From NCBI RefSeq assembly GCF_009765215.1, contig NZ_VLNV01000006.1, positions 62,001 through 126,000 of the forward strand: a stretch of 64,000 nucleotides of DNA. The letters are read 5' to 3'. The position numbers and the translations under genes were made by a program. Under the pieces are notes generated by a model that saw nothing but the letters and a program-made list of their open reading frames with translations, was not told where the DNA came from and did no database searches. Source of the DNA: Lysobacter prati (GTDB lineage Bacteria > Pseudomonadota > Gammaproteobacteria > Xanthomonadales > Xanthomonadaceae). Shown here piece by piece: positions 7,542 through 17,400 of the stretch (position 1 is its first letter; every line of letters starts with the position of its first letter).

Positions 7542-8495
7542 TCAGGCTTCCTTCACGATCCGATTGCGTTGCACGCCCAGGTCGATGACGCCGTCCGCAC
7601 TTCGAATGCTCGCCTCGACGCGGTCGCCGGGTTTGAGGTACTGCGGCCGAACCGCCTGGATGTCAAGGAACAACTCCCACTTCTTGCGCTCCGGCAAGAG
7701 TGCAACAAGCTTTTGCTTGGCCGGCGTCGGTACTGACAGTGCGCAGCCGGCCGGCGTACCGGTGGCGAGGAGGTCGCCTGCGTGGAGATCGTGCACGCTG
7801 GAAAGCTCCGTCAGCGTTTCCGCGGGTCCGTAGACCAGGTTGGCGGTGCTGTCGTCCTGCCGCACCTCACCGTTCACGGTCAACCGCAGTCGCAGGCTGT
7901 GCAAGTGGGTGATGTCGCCCGGTTCGAGCAAGCACAGGTAGGGGCCAACAGGCCCGAAGGTCCGGAAGCTTTTTCCCTTGTAGAACTGCATCTGGGGGAT
8001 CTGCACGTCGCGGGCAGAGTAATCGTTGACGATCACGAGGCCCGCGACGTACTCGCCGAGATCAGCTTTCGTGATCGTCGTGGACGCGGGAACGCTGCGC
8101 TTGAGTACCAGACCGAGCTCGATCTCGTAGTCAAGGAAACGGACCTGCGTCGGCATGACCACATTTGAATCGGCAGCGACGATGCAGCCAGACGCCTTGG
8201 TGAAGATCATGTTGAACTTCTTGGCGTCAGGGTCCATGCCGGACTCGATCATATGCTGGCGATAATTGGCGCCTTGGCACAGGAACTGCTGGTTGCGCGT
8301 GACCGGCGACAGCAACTCGACATCACACTCACGAAGTGTCGGGGCGTCCAGCGCGGACAGTTGCTCGACCGTGTTGGCGGCAATGAACTCGCCCGTCGTG
8401 GCGAAGTCTCCGGGGATCGGAGTGACCAGGCCATTGCGGGCGATGCCCCACCGGCTGCGGCCGTTGTATTTGAAATGGATTGCGTTCAGTGCCAT
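7542..8495 (-). CDS. Fumarylacetoacetate hydrolase (FAH) family protein
   Basis: A 317-residue protein from ATG 8495 (MALNAIHFKYNGR). The C-terminal FAH fold begins near residue 80 (QFLCQGANYRQH) and carries the metal-binding acidic motif LDYEIELGLVL, NDYSARDVQ, the KGKSFRTFGPVGPYL segment and LATGTPAG, all typical of FAH/2-hydroxyhepta-2,4-diene-1,7-dioate isomerase enzymes. In meta-cleavage pathways such enzymes act on the ring-opened product by hydrolysis, hydration or isomerisation. The upstream gene encodes an extradiol dioxygenase, which fits. The longer frame to 8552 overlaps that gene and lacks support. Confidence 0.9.
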   Translation of the reverse strand: MALNAIHFKYNGRSRWGIARNGLVTPIPGDFATTGEFIAANTVEQLSALDAPTLRECDVELLSPVTRNQQFLCQGANYRQHMIESGMDPDAKKFNMIFTKASGCIVAADSNVVMPTQVRFLDYEIELGLVLKRSVPASTTITKADLGEYVAGLVIVNDYSARDVQIPQMQFYKGKSFRTFGPVGPYLCLLEPGDITHLHSLRLRLTVNGEVRQDDSTANLVYGPAETLTELSSVHDLHAGDLLATGTPAGCALSVPTPAKQKLVALLPERKKWELFLDIQAVRPQYLKPGDRVEASIRSADGVIDLGVQRNRIVKEA

Positions 8496-8532
8496 GGAAG
8501 GGGATCCGGGATTCGGTGGGAGGATGAGCAGG

Positions 8533-9603
8533 TCATCCGAAGATCTTGGCAAGGGTGCGGAGTTTGGAAAGGCTCAGGTCGGGGCTGCGGCGAAGATTGC
8601 GAACGATCGCGGCGACGCTGGACAACGTGAGTTCGGGTCGCGTGAAACTGCTTGGCATCACCTGGCCCCATTGCGACATTGCTTCGCGGCTGACGGGATG
8701 GATTCCTGCCGGCTCGTCGGCGGTGAACACGTCTCCATCGCAGTAGTGCTCGTGCTTGGCGCCCCAAGGATCCTGCCAATAGTCGAAGATCTGGCTTCCC
8801 AGGATGTGGCGGCCGATGCCCCACGCGTGCTTCCAGCCCCGCTCCCGCAACAGTCGCTGCCCCATGCCAACAGCGTCGGCATCCACCAGCTCGAAGGCGC
8901 TGTGGCTGTACATGGGAGCGAAGCCCTGCGCGAGCGCCAGCGTGTGGTGATCTGACGGTGTATCGCCAAGATCGAGTCGCAGAAACGCCACAGCAGGTGA
9001 GCCGTCCGGGAGCACTTGCACGTCGCTGGGAATCAGGCCGAAGTGCTGCATGTACCAGGCGCAGGTTTCCTGGTAGTTGGCCAGTTCGAGTACGACGTGT
9101 CCCAGCCTGACAACTTCTGGAGCGCTGCGCGGAAGGCGATGGGTGCGGTTTACTCGCGGTGCCGCATCCGGGGAATTGAACCGCAGCATGGCCCGATGGG
9201 GCAGGGCGGAAGTTCTGGCCTGCCCGTGCACGGCATCCACGCGGAACCCGGATGGATCTGTCAGGCATACCCGATAGCCGCCACCGGGCCAGTCAAGCTC
9301 CTGCACGTCGGACGCTCCCTGAAGAAGGGAAAGTGCCTCCAGGTCCTCCCACGCTTTGACGCGAAAGCCCATGCCGACGAAACGGGGCGTCTGGGCCCGC
9401 CGGACGAGATAGCAGAATGGTGAGGAGTCCGTGCCTCGCAGGAACAGCGAGTCGCCCTGCCTCTTGGCTCGGCGCAGGCCGAAGTCGACCAGAAATTGCT
9501 CCGTCCGGTCCAAGTCGGGGCGATCAAACATCAAGTACGCGAGCGCCGCGGCCTTTGCGGTCGGATTCGGGTGACGCGCAGGTTGTATTGTCGTCAGCTT
9601 CAT
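8533..9603 (-). CDS. Extradiol ring-cleavage dioxygenase (VOC superfamily)
   Basis: A 356-residue two-domain vicinal-oxygen-chelate protein. The N-terminal repeat starts at about residue 18 (LAYLMFDRPDLDRTEQFLVDFG) and the C-terminal repeat at about 167 (RLGHVVLELANYQETCAWYMQHFG). Probable Fe(II) ligands are the His in LGHVVLEL, a His in SDHHTLALAQG or MYSHSAFEL, and the Glu in AKHEHYCDGD. Type I extradiol dioxygenases split catechols next to the diol. It sits between the monooxygenase and the FAH-family gene, the expected order for hydroxylation, ring opening and product processing. The N-terminal half lacks obvious ligands, as usual for this class. Confidence 0.85.
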   Translation of the reverse strand: MKLTTIQPARHPNPTAKAAALAYLMFDRPDLDRTEQFLVDFGLRRAKRQGDSLFLRGTDSSPFCYLVRRAQTPRFVGMGFRVKAWEDLEALSLLQGASDVQELDWPGGGYRVCLTDPSGFRVDAVHGQARTSALPHRAMLRFNSPDAAPRVNRTHRLPRSAPEVVRLGHVVLELANYQETCAWYMQHFGLIPSDVQVLPDGSPAVAFLRLDLGDTPSDHHTLALAQGFAPMYSHSAFELVDADAVGMGQRLLRERGWKHAWGIGRHILGSQIFDYWQDPWGAKHEHYCDGDVFTADEPAGIHPVSREAMSQWGQVMPSSFTRPELTLSSVAAIVRNLRRSPDLSLSKLRTLAKIFG

Positions 9604-9613
9604 TGGGGCGTCC

Positions 9614-11326
9614 TTAAGCCGAATGCGTGGCCAGAGGAACTGGCGCCGTTGTCGGGCAGTTCGTCGATGCGCCGAGCAAGTCGAGGCTCTCGAGCACGAG
9701 GCGGTCGACCTCGTTTATCGGGCCGTCGTGCAGGATCGTGCGGTCCGGCCTGATGACGGCGGCCCAGCCCACGCGCGCTAGGCCGGGAAGGAACACGCCC
9801 TCCAGGTCTTCCCAGCACCGCTCCGGCTCGATATGCAAGCGTTGCCCGTAGTGCGCGATCTGCACGACCTTCCCACCCGCGCTGGTGAACCGGCGCAGCA
9901 GGTCGCGATCCAGTTGCTGCTGCGGGTCGTGCCCAAAACCGATAAGAGTCAGGCCTGGACCCATGACGTCGTCGCTGAGCTGGATGACACCGTCGACACT
10001 TCGGACGCGTCCTTGAGCGATGGCAGCACCACGGGACAACGTCGCGCTGGCGCCGTTGGTGACAAAGAGGCCCGTCCTGAATGCATTCTTCGGCTTGATA
10101 TGAAGCTCCTCGAAGTGCCGACGCAACGGGGAGACGTACCGCGTCAAGCGCATGAAGCCGTGAGTCAGAAGTGCGACTGCCGCGTTGCGTGGCATCACCA
10201 ATCTCCCCATCAGCTTGGCCATATCGATCATGGCCTTGGCGTGCGGTCGCCGTTCCTGGTCGTAGCTGTCGAGGATCTTCGGGTCAGCACGCCCCTGGAC
10301 CACCCATGCGAGTTTCCAGCACAGGTTCGCGGCGTCGCGTAGCCCCGACACCAGACCCTGCCCGACGAAAGGCGGGGTCACATGCGCCGCGTCGCCCACC
10401 AGGAACACACGTCCCTTGCTGAAGGCTTCCGCAGCTCTCGCATGGAACCGATAGACCGCCTTGCGCTCGATGGACATCTCGCTTTGTATGCCCCACGGTG
10501 CGAGGAGCTCGCGGATACGCGCATCGGACTCCATTTCCGCCCGGGTCTCGCCAGGATTCAGCTTGAACTCCCAGCGTTCGCGCTCACCCGGTGCGGGCAG
10601 GTGCGGCCCCGGACGGCGGTGGTCGCAGATGAATTCGATATGGTCGATCGGTCGCGCCGTTCTGCAAGCGTCCACGATGAGCCAATCCTCGGCGTAAGTG
10701 CTTCCTTCGAACTGCTGGCCGATCAGCTTGCGTACCAGCGAGGCAGCACCATCGGCGCCAATCAGGTAACGGGTGCGGACGTTGGCGTGGCGTCCATCGA
10801 CGGCCAGCTTCACCTCAAGCCCGTCGGCCAGTTCTTCGAATCCCGTGCATGTCGCGCCCAGCGCGACATGCACGCACTCGTGCTGGACAAGGCCATCGCG
10901 CAGTACGCGCTCCAGGTCCGGCTGATAGAAGGCCACGAGCTTCGGATGCCCGTCGATGCCGCCCAGTGTATTGACGCGCGCGAACTCGCCCAGGAAAGGC
11001 GACAACATGCGGACAAAGGGAATGGCGACCTTCGCGAAGGCGTCCTCCGCCAGGCCTGCAAGTTGCAGTACCCGCAGCCCTTCGTTGTCCAGAATGATCG
11101 CGCGCGGCGCCGCGTAGATGTCCGCGAGTCTGTCGACCGCCAGCGTTCGGACGCCATGGCGCCCCAGCAGCGTCGCGACCGTCGCGCCAACGGGACCCAG
11201 TCCGACAACGATCACATCTACTTCGGCCGGCAGGCCGATGTCCTGCGCAGGCGCAAGGGCGGCCGCGTCGCCGGGGAGTCCGTTGGGGGCCAAGTCTCTA
11301 CTCCGTTTGCAAGCCAGATCATTCAC
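9614..11326 (-). CDS. FAD-dependent aromatic hydroxylase (MhpA-like)
   Basis: A 570-residue class A flavoprotein monooxygenase. The FAD dinucleotide fold VIVVGLGPVGATVATLLGRHG is at about 35-56, the internal DG motif as RYLIGADGAASLVRKLIG near 187-204, and the second FAD motif as FLVGDAAHVTPPFVGQGL near 312-330. A thioredoxin-like C-terminal tail follows, as in MhpA/PheA-type hydroxylases of phenolic acids. It is the first gene of the degradation operon and should convert a phenol to a catechol for the dioxygenase downstream. The start is GTG 11326. The promoter I predict places transcription start within a few bases of this codon, so the mRNA may be leaderless. Confidence 0.88.
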   Translation of the reverse strand: MNDLACKRSRDLAPNGLPGDAAALAPAQDIGLPAEVDVIVVGLGPVGATVATLLGRHGVRTLAVDRLADIYAAPRAIILDNEGLRVLQLAGLAEDAFAKVAIPFVRMLSPFLGEFARVNTLGGIDGHPKLVAFYQPDLERVLRDGLVQHECVHVALGATCTGFEELADGLEVKLAVDGRHANVRTRYLIGADGAASLVRKLIGQQFEGSTYAEDWLIVDACRTARPIDHIEFICDHRRPGPHLPAPGERERWEFKLNPGETRAEMESDARIRELLAPWGIQSEMSIERKAVYRFHARAAEAFSKGRVFLVGDAAHVTPPFVGQGLVSGLRDAANLCWKLAWVVQGRADPKILDSYDQERRPHAKAMIDMAKLMGRLVMPRNAAVALLTHGFMRLTRYVSPLRRHFEELHIKPKNAFRTGLFVTNGASATLSRGAAIAQGRVRSVDGVIQLSDDVMGPGLTLIGFGHDPQQQLDRDLLRRFTSAGGKVVQIAHYGQRLHIEPERCWEDLEGVFLPGLARVGWAAVIRPDRTILHDGPINEVDRLVLESLDLLGASTNCPTTAPVPLATHSA

Positions 11327-11332
11327 ATGTAC

Positions 11333-11361
11333 GTTTTAGTCATGACTGATAAAGTTGTCAA
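11333..11361 (-). promoter_or_regulatory. Predicted sigma-70 promoter of the aromatic operon
   Basis: On the minus strand TTGACA (11361-11356) is followed after 17 bases by TAAAAC (11338-11333). The -35 box and most of the spacer lie inside the 28-bp palindrome, consistent with repression by a TetR protein. Confidence 0.6.
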
Positions 11362-11367
11362 TCATGA
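11340..11367. promoter_or_regulatory. Operator-like palindrome between fadL-type gene and operon
   Basis: A 28-bp imperfect dyad (22 of 28 positions symmetrical) with outer arms TCATGA and inner arms TGATAA and TTGTCA. The core ACTGATAAAGTTGTCA is nearly repeated at 13497-13512 in front of the TetR gene at 13563. It lies in the 119-bp divergent intergenic region and covers the -35 of the minus-strand promoter. Confidence 0.65.
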
Positions 11368-11445
11368 TGCGACGCAGCATTTATGAATCAGCGCGGTCGC
11401 AGGCACGGCGGCAAACCAACCATTGGCTCAACGGGGAGAACACGC

Positions 11446-12798
11446 ATGCAGAAGCACCGCCACACGCGCCTGACGGCACTTGCGTTCGGCGTCGCCGGTG
11501 TCGCCGGCGCGCTGTCGCCTGGCGCGGTCGAGGCCTCGGGTTTCCAGGTCAAGGAGAACAGCGCCAAGTCCATGGGCAGCGCATTCGCCGGCGCAGGCGT
11601 CCACGATGACGACGGCTCGGTCGTAGTCAACAATCCAGCCACAATGGTGCGCTTCGAAGGCGCGACCTTTCAGGCCGATCTGACGGGGATCGACCCCGGC
11701 ATTGAATTTCAGGGTTCGGGCACGGACGCGATCGGCGCTGCCCTGACCGGTGGCAACGGCGGCGACGCCGGCAACAGCGCAGTGATCCCGGCGCTGTCGG
11801 TGATCCGAAAGCTCGACAACGGCCTGGCACTTGGCGCGATGATCGACGCGCCGTTTGGCCTGAAGACCGAGTACAGCGGCGGCTGGCAGGGTCGCTACTT
11901 CGCCCAGGAGTCCGAAGTCCAGATCGTCGACCTGACCCTGGCCGCGGCCCTCGATATCGTGCCCCATCGCTTCTCGGTTGGCGCGGCCCTTATCTACTCG
12001 CGCGCCGATGTGACGCTTTCCCAAGCGGTCGACTTCGGCACCGCGCTGTTCTCCAATCCGATCACGCGCCCGCTGCCGTTCGCCCGCCCACAGGCTGCCG
12101 ATGGCTTCGCCGAAGTGCAGGGCGACGACGCCGGCTTCGGCTTCATCTTCGGTGCGAACTTCAGCCCGACCGACAAGCTGGCGATCGGCTTGAGCTACCG
12201 CTCGGAGATCGACTATGAGCTGTCCGGTTCCGTCGACTGGACCGTGCCGGACAACGTCTCCGGCGTATTCGCAGCCAGCCAGGCCACCCGGCCGCTGTTC
12301 CAGGACGGCGCGGTCACCGCAGATCTGACCACCCCGTCGGTCACCAGCCTGGATGTGCGATACGACTTCTCGGAACGCTTCGCGATGATGGCGACGTGGG
12401 CCGAGACCGGGTGGTCGTCGATGCGCGAGGTGCGCATCGACTTCGCCAACCCGGATCCGGATTCGGTCGAACCGTTCGACTGGGGCGACACCGAGTTCAT
12501 CTCGCTGGGAGGCGAGTTCAGGCTCGACGAGAGCATCACTCTGCGTGCCGGCATCGCGTACGACGAGACCCCGACCCCCGTCGCGACACGCAGCCCACGC
12601 CTGCCCGACGCAGACCGCAACTGGTACTCGATTGGGGGGACGTGGAGCGCCACCGAGACGCTAGAAGTAACTTTCGGCTATACGCGCATCGAGCCGGATG
12701 CGCCGCGAGTGGACATCACCGCCCGCGGTTCGCACTTGGCCGGTCCGTTCCGCGGTCATGCCGACATGTATGGCGTTTCCGCGCAGTACAAGTTCTGA
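11446..12798 (+). CDS. FadL/TodX-type outer-membrane hydrophobic substrate channel
   Basis: A 450-residue protein with a signal peptide (about 1-31, ending EASG) followed by SGFQVKENSAKSMGSAFAGAG, the hatch-like N-terminus of the FadL family, then VVNNPATMVRF and a beta-barrel ending in the aromatic terminal signature MYGVSAQYKF. Family members (FadL, TodX, XylN) import long-chain fatty acids or hydrophobic aromatics. Divergent transcription from the degradation operon, with a shared operator, argues that it imports the pathway's substrate. The ATG at 11446 has GGGGAG upstream; the longer frame to 11383 starts inside the promoter region and is rejected. Confidence 0.92.
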   Translation: MQKHRHTRLTALAFGVAGVAGALSPGAVEASGFQVKENSAKSMGSAFAGAGVHDDDGSVVVNNPATMVRFEGATFQADLTGIDPGIEFQGSGTDAIGAALTGGNGGDAGNSAVIPALSVIRKLDNGLALGAMIDAPFGLKTEYSGGWQGRYFAQESEVQIVDLTLAAALDIVPHRFSVGAALIYSRADVTLSQAVDFGTALFSNPITRPLPFARPQAADGFAEVQGDDAGFGFIFGANFSPTDKLAIGLSYRSEIDYELSGSVDWTVPDNVSGVFAASQATRPLFQDGAVTADLTTPSVTSLDVRYDFSERFAMMATWAETGWSSMREVRIDFANPDPDSVEPFDWGDTEFISLGGEFRLDESITLRAGIAYDETPTPVATRSPRLPDADRNWYSIGGTWSATETLEVTFGYTRIEPDAPRVDITARGSHLAGPFRGHADMYGVSAQYKF

Positions 12799-12839
12799 TC
12801 AAACGCGCCCGCAGTAGCCAGCATCAATCGAAGAAACGG

Positions 12840-13265
12840 TTACCTCGCTTGGATGGCGGAAATCCCGTCCGTGCCGCGTGATCCTTCCAGAATTGACCCT
12901 TGCCCAAGCCAAGCTGCGCCTGCAACAGGAGGCATCGCACCGTCGGAATGGGCCCACCCGGGCGAAGCACTGCCATTCCACAGGCCCAATGGACGCACGC
13001 AAGAAGCAGCCTCGTGGAGATGACTGGCAACTCCTGACGTCTCCGGCGTTGTGCTGTCCGGCGTTGGCAGATGTCCCGCCTGGCCGGCTGAGAGATTCGT
13101 CGAAGCAAGTGTGGGCTGCCAGCAATCGTCCTGCGCCTCCGCCATCCGGGTTTCCCGCTTCATGGCGTCTTTGCCGGCAACTGAGGTGCCCGGGTTGGCA
13201 GCCAGCACGGGGGTAGTGGCGAACAGGGCAAGCGCGAGCACGGTCGCACGGGTGGTGATCCGCAT
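12840..13265 (-). CDS. Small secreted protein, paralogue of the 27.1-kb gene
   Basis: A 141-residue protein from ATG 13265 with a signal peptide (MRITTRATVLALALFATTPVLA). The mature part shares spaced residues with the protein at 27053-27424: a D-x-C near the start, then LSxxxxxxL, P-x-STTPE, a HLHEAASC against HLNKAAAC motif, and C-[AV]-R-x-LG. Two conserved cysteines suggest a disulfide. The C-terminal third is not conserved and may be frame-decayed. The upstream 175 bp also resemble the region upstream of 27424, so the whole locus looks duplicated. Function unknown; probably periplasmic or secreted. Confidence 0.55.
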   Translation of the reverse strand: MRITTRATVLALALFATTPVLAANPGTSVAGKDAMKRETRMAEAQDDCWQPTLASTNLSAGQAGHLPTPDSTTPETSGVASHLHEAASCVRPLGLWNGSASPGWAHSDGAMPPVAGAAWLGQGSILEGSRGTDGISAIQAR

Positions 13266-13496
13266 GAGTAGTTCCTTCTGGAGCAGGGGAAAGGGACGGC
13301 CGCGACACAGCGAGCAAGGCAGCCACGAGGGGAGAGAGACGCCGCCGGGGAAACGACGGTCTGGCTTGCCGGGCTGCTCGCTGGTCGCTGACCGCAGGCA
13401 TAGCTTCCACACGAGCGACCTACGGATGGGCTACGTATTCGCGACGTGGCCGGCGAGGCGTCGCGACGTTGCCGCGAAGGGGCGCATGGAATCAAA

Positions 13497-13522
13497 ACTG
13501 ATACATTTGTCATGTATGATGC
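13497..13522. promoter_or_regulatory. Operator-like site upstream of TetR gene
   Basis: It contains the 17-bp dyad ATACAT-TTGTC-ATGTAT and aligns with 11345-11370 at 20 of 26 positions or better (ACTGATA, TTGTCA and ATGATGC are common to both). It overlaps the -35 of the promoter TTGTCA (13507-13512), 17 bases, TAGACT (13530-13535). The placement suggests autoregulation plus control of the degradation divergon. Confidence 0.65.
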
Positions 13523-13562
13523 ATTGCGCTAGACTCGGGTCTCGTGAACCCAAGGTCCCGCG

Positions 13563-14333
13563 ATGCCAGCCCCCTCGTCCAGAGCCAAAAAGCGCCCCCT
13601 CACAAAGGTCGAAACTGCGACTCCCGCGGCCGAGCGCGAGCCGCGCGGTGCGCGGCGCAAACGTGAGACGCGCCTGCGCCTGCTCGAGGCGGCTTTGGGC
13701 CTCATGGCGAAGAAAGGTATGGAAGGCGTGGCGATCAACGAGATCACCGAGGCCGCCGACGTGGGCTTTGGGTCCTTCTACAACCACTTCGAATCGAAAG
13801 AGGCCATCTACGGAGCGGTGATGGAGTGGGTGTTCGAGGATTTCGCAGACGCCCTGGATCGCTTGGTGGGCGACATGGCGGATCCGGCCGAAGTGGTTTC
13901 GGTGTGCGTGCGCCACACGCTTTTGCGCGCGCAGCGCGAGCCGGTGTGGGGCCAGTTCCTGATCCGGGAAGGGTATTCCGCGCGCGTACTGGAACGTGGG
14001 CTCGGACATCGACTGCTTCGCGACATCCAGAAGGGAATCTCATCGGGGCGCTTCAAGCGTGAAGACGCACTGATGAGCTTCCTCTCGGTAGGCGGCACCG
14101 TGCTGGCCTCCATTTCGGTCTGGCTCCAGTTCAACCAGATGCACGGCGAGCGGGTCACCACGATCGACCAGCTGGGGTTCAACGTCGACGATTTACCGCA
14201 GCGTGCTGCTAAGACGCTGCTATTGACGTTGGGCTTGAGCCGGCTGGAAGCGGAGAAGGTCGCTTACCGGCCGCTGCCCGGCGCCGGCACGCTTCCGGAA
14301 ATATCGGTCGGATCCGTGCTGTCGGCGACTTGA
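13563..14333 (+). CDS. TetR/AcrR family regulator, probable controller of the aromatic unit
   Basis: A 256-residue TetR-type repressor with a basic N-terminal extension, a helix-turn-helix at about 40-85 (LEAALGLMAKKGMEGVAINEITEAADVGFGSFYNHFESKEAIY) and an all-helical effector domain. The ATG at 13563 lies about 28 bases downstream of a good -35/-10 pair. Its own promoter carries a dyad closely related to the one between the monooxygenase and FadL genes 2.2 kb away, which makes it the best candidate for the repressor of that unit; the other TetR, at 4941, is the competing candidate. The ligand is probably an aromatic acid or a CoA ester. Confidence 0.9.
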   Translation: MPAPSSRAKKRPLTKVETATPAAEREPRGARRKRETRLRLLEAALGLMAKKGMEGVAINEITEAADVGFGSFYNHFESKEAIYGAVMEWVFEDFADALDRLVGDMADPAEVVSVCVRHTLLRAQREPVWGQFLIREGYSARVLERGLGHRLLRDIQKGISSGRFKREDALMSFLSVGGTVLASISVWLQFNQMHGERVTTIDQLGFNVDDLPQRAAKTLLLTLGLSRLEAEKVAYRPLPGAGTLPEISVGSVLSAT

Positions 14334-14453
14334 TGAGTCGGTGCGCGGCGGCGGCGTGGGGTCGTAGGGGCGATCCGCCACCGACTGCCCACGCCCGCCG
14401 GAGCCATGAAGTGTCGAAACCGCGCGACGATCGCCCTGCGCGACGAGAGTAAA

Positions 14454-17400
14454 ATGCCTGCAGTTCTCCAAGGCGCAACGTCCGTGCCGCAACTGGCCAA
14501 ACTCACACGGCCCCGGCTCCATCGGGTGCTGCCGCGTGAGCGCCTTTTTACCCGCCTCGATGCCTGCCGAACGTCGCCCCTCATCTGGATCGCCGGACCT
14601 CCGGGGGCCGGCAAGACCGCCCTCGCCGCAAGCTGGCTGGAAGCGCGGCGCATAGGTGGTATCTGGTATCAGCTCGATGTTGGCGACGGCGACCTGGCGA
14701 CGTTCTTCCAGTACCTGAGCCGGATAGCGCCGCGCGGGACGCGCAAGCACGCACCGCTGCCGGTTTTCACGACCTCGCACCAGATGGATCCGGCGGGGTT
14801 TGCACGGCTGTTCTTCCGGGCGTTGTTCGAGCGCCTCAAGTCGCCTGCAATACTGGTGTTCGACAATTACCACGAGCTTCCGCCCGCGGCACCGCTGCAC
14901 GGCCTGCTGGAGACGATCGTCCGCGAGGTTCCCGATGGAATCTCGCTGCTGGTAACCAGCCGTGGCGACCCGCCTGCCCAATGCGCGGGGCTGCGTGCGA
15001 ACGACCGCTTGGCTTTGCTCGACTGGGACGCGCTGCGCCTGACCTACGACGAAACCTGCGGCATCGCCTCGCTGCGGCGTGACCTCGACGAAGCTACCTT
15101 GCGCGCGGTGCACGCGCAGGCCGATGGATGGCCCGTCGGTCTGGTTCTGACCCTGGAGCAGGCGGGCCGGAGCCCGGGTGGCATCGATCTGCCACGTCCT
15201 GATAACCGGGAAATTCTCTTCGACTACTTTGCTGGCCAGATCTTCGACGACCTGCCCGAGCGAGTGCGTGGCCAGCTCACGCAGTTGGCGCTGTTGCCTC
15301 GGGTGACGCCGGAACAGGCCGCGGCGCTCACTGGAGATCCGAGAGCGGCTGTGATGCTCGAGGATATCTATCGCAGGAGACTGTTCGTCGAACGGCGTGC
15401 GGACGCTTACCAGTTCCACGATCTGTTTCGCTCCTTCCTGTTGAGGCAACTGGAGGCGACAACGGACGTGGATCGCCTCGCCGCCCTGCGTCGCCGTGCC
15501 GTTGCGATGCTCGCCGAAGGCGGCCAACCGGAGGCTGCATTCGAATGTGCGGCCCGCGGTGAGGACTGGGCCGAAGCGACGTCGCTGGTGCTGCGCTTTG
15601 CGCCCACGCTTTTCGAGCTGGGCCGCATCACCACGCTGCGCACGTGGATAGACACGCTGCCGAACGCACTAATTCAGGGCTCGGCGCAATTGACCTTCTG
15701 GCGCGGCATGTCGCTTATGTCGCGTCCATTGGACGCACGGTCGGTCTTCGAGACGGCATTCGAGTGCTTCGGCGATGACACGATCGGTCGGGTTTTCAGC
15801 TGCGCAGCGGTTCTTTCCACTTACTACCTTGAGTTCGACCAAGGCGAGTTCGATCTCTGGTTGGACAGGTTGTTGTCGCTGTTGAGCGTCGATCCGGAGT
15901 TCCCTGCGCCGGCGGCGGACTTAAGGGTGCACGCAGGACTGCTGTTCGCGTTGGGGTACCAACGGCCACGAGACGACCTGGTCCAGAGCTGCCTCCATCG
16001 CCTGCGGCGGTTGCTGCAATCCCCTGACATTCCGCTTCACGCGCGAGTCGATGCGACAACGATGATGCTTGCCCATCACCAGATGGCGGCAGATTTCGAC
16101 GAGGCAGAGCGGATCGTTGCGATGGTTTCTCCCTGGATCGCCGATCCCTCACTGACGCCGAACCATCGCGCCATGTGGATGCTGCAACTCGGACACCTGC
16201 GTTCGAGACAGGGCCGGGACCTGGAAGCAGCGCAGCTCTTCGACGAGGCATTGCGGATCGCCGACGCTGACGCGCTCGTCCTTCCGCCGCTGCGGATCTA
16301 CTCTCATCTGGGGCGCGCCGGCATTGCATTGTGCTCTGGCGATCCGGAGTCGGCGGACGCCGCACGCACGCAAGCAGCCGGACGTTGGACGTTCGCGCGC
16401 CCGTTGGATCGCGCCCTCGATGCGTGCTTCCGCACCTGGATCGCCGTTCACCGGGGCGAGCACGGACAAGCCCTGATCTGCGCGCGCGATCTGCGAGAGC
16501 GCATGGACCAGGTGGGACCGGTGTGGCTGCGTTGCATGGCCCGACTGCAGCTGGCGACCGCCGAACTGGAATGTGATGAGTCCGCGGACGTTGCGATGCT
16601 GTTCGAACAGGCACGGCAGTTGTTGGCTGGTACGTGCCTGACGCGCCTGGGCGGTGCGGTGGATGCGGTCGAGGCCTGGATGCACTTGCGGCGCGGTGAC
16701 ACGGCGGCGGCCCGGCCTTTCCTCGAGAGCGGCATGGCCCGCCAGGACGTGCTGCATGGACAGTTCATGCTGCGCCTGCATCCGCGCCTGCTGACCGAGG
16801 TCTACGCGGCTGCGTTGTCGCTGGGTATTGCCGAAAGCGAGGTGCGCCGCGCGATTCGCGAGTACGGCGTCCGTGCGCCCGCCGGCGACGCACCCGGTTG
16901 GCCATGGCCACTGGAAGTGCGGCTGCTGGGGCGGTTCGAAGTGCTGTGCGACGGCCAGCCGCTGGCGTTCTCGCGAAAGCTGCCGAAGAAGACGCTGGCC
17001 CTGTTGAAGGCGATGGTCGCGCTCGGCGGTCAGGCCGTGTCCGAACAGCGCCTGCTCGATGCGCTCTGGCCCGATGAAGAGGGCGACGCCGCCGCGCGCG
17101 CCCTCGATGCCACCGTCCTGCGTCTGCGCAGTCTGCTGGGTGACGCTGGCGCGATCGTGCAGCAGGGCGGCAAGCTGAGCCTGACTCCGAGCCGTGTCTG
17201 GGTGGACGTGTTCGCTTTCGAACAGGCGATCGTTTCGGCCGGAGATCACCGCGGCGGTCCAAAGGAGCAGGCGCTCCTTTCGCGCGCCATTGCGCTTTAC
17301 CAGGGAAGCTTCCTGGCCGAGGACGCCGGCGAGTCGTGGCCGGTTGCCACGCGCGAACGCTTGCGCGGACGTTTCATACACGCCGTAGGCCACCACGCCG

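Noticed and set aside
11355-11388. Plus-strand promoter for the FadL-type gene (TTGTCA at 11355-11360)
   Set aside because: The sequences at 17-18 bp spacing (CATTTA, ATTTAT) are poor -10 boxes; not listed as a feature.
14220-15527. 435-residue minus-strand frame
   Set aside because: Antisense to the STAND/SARP regulator.
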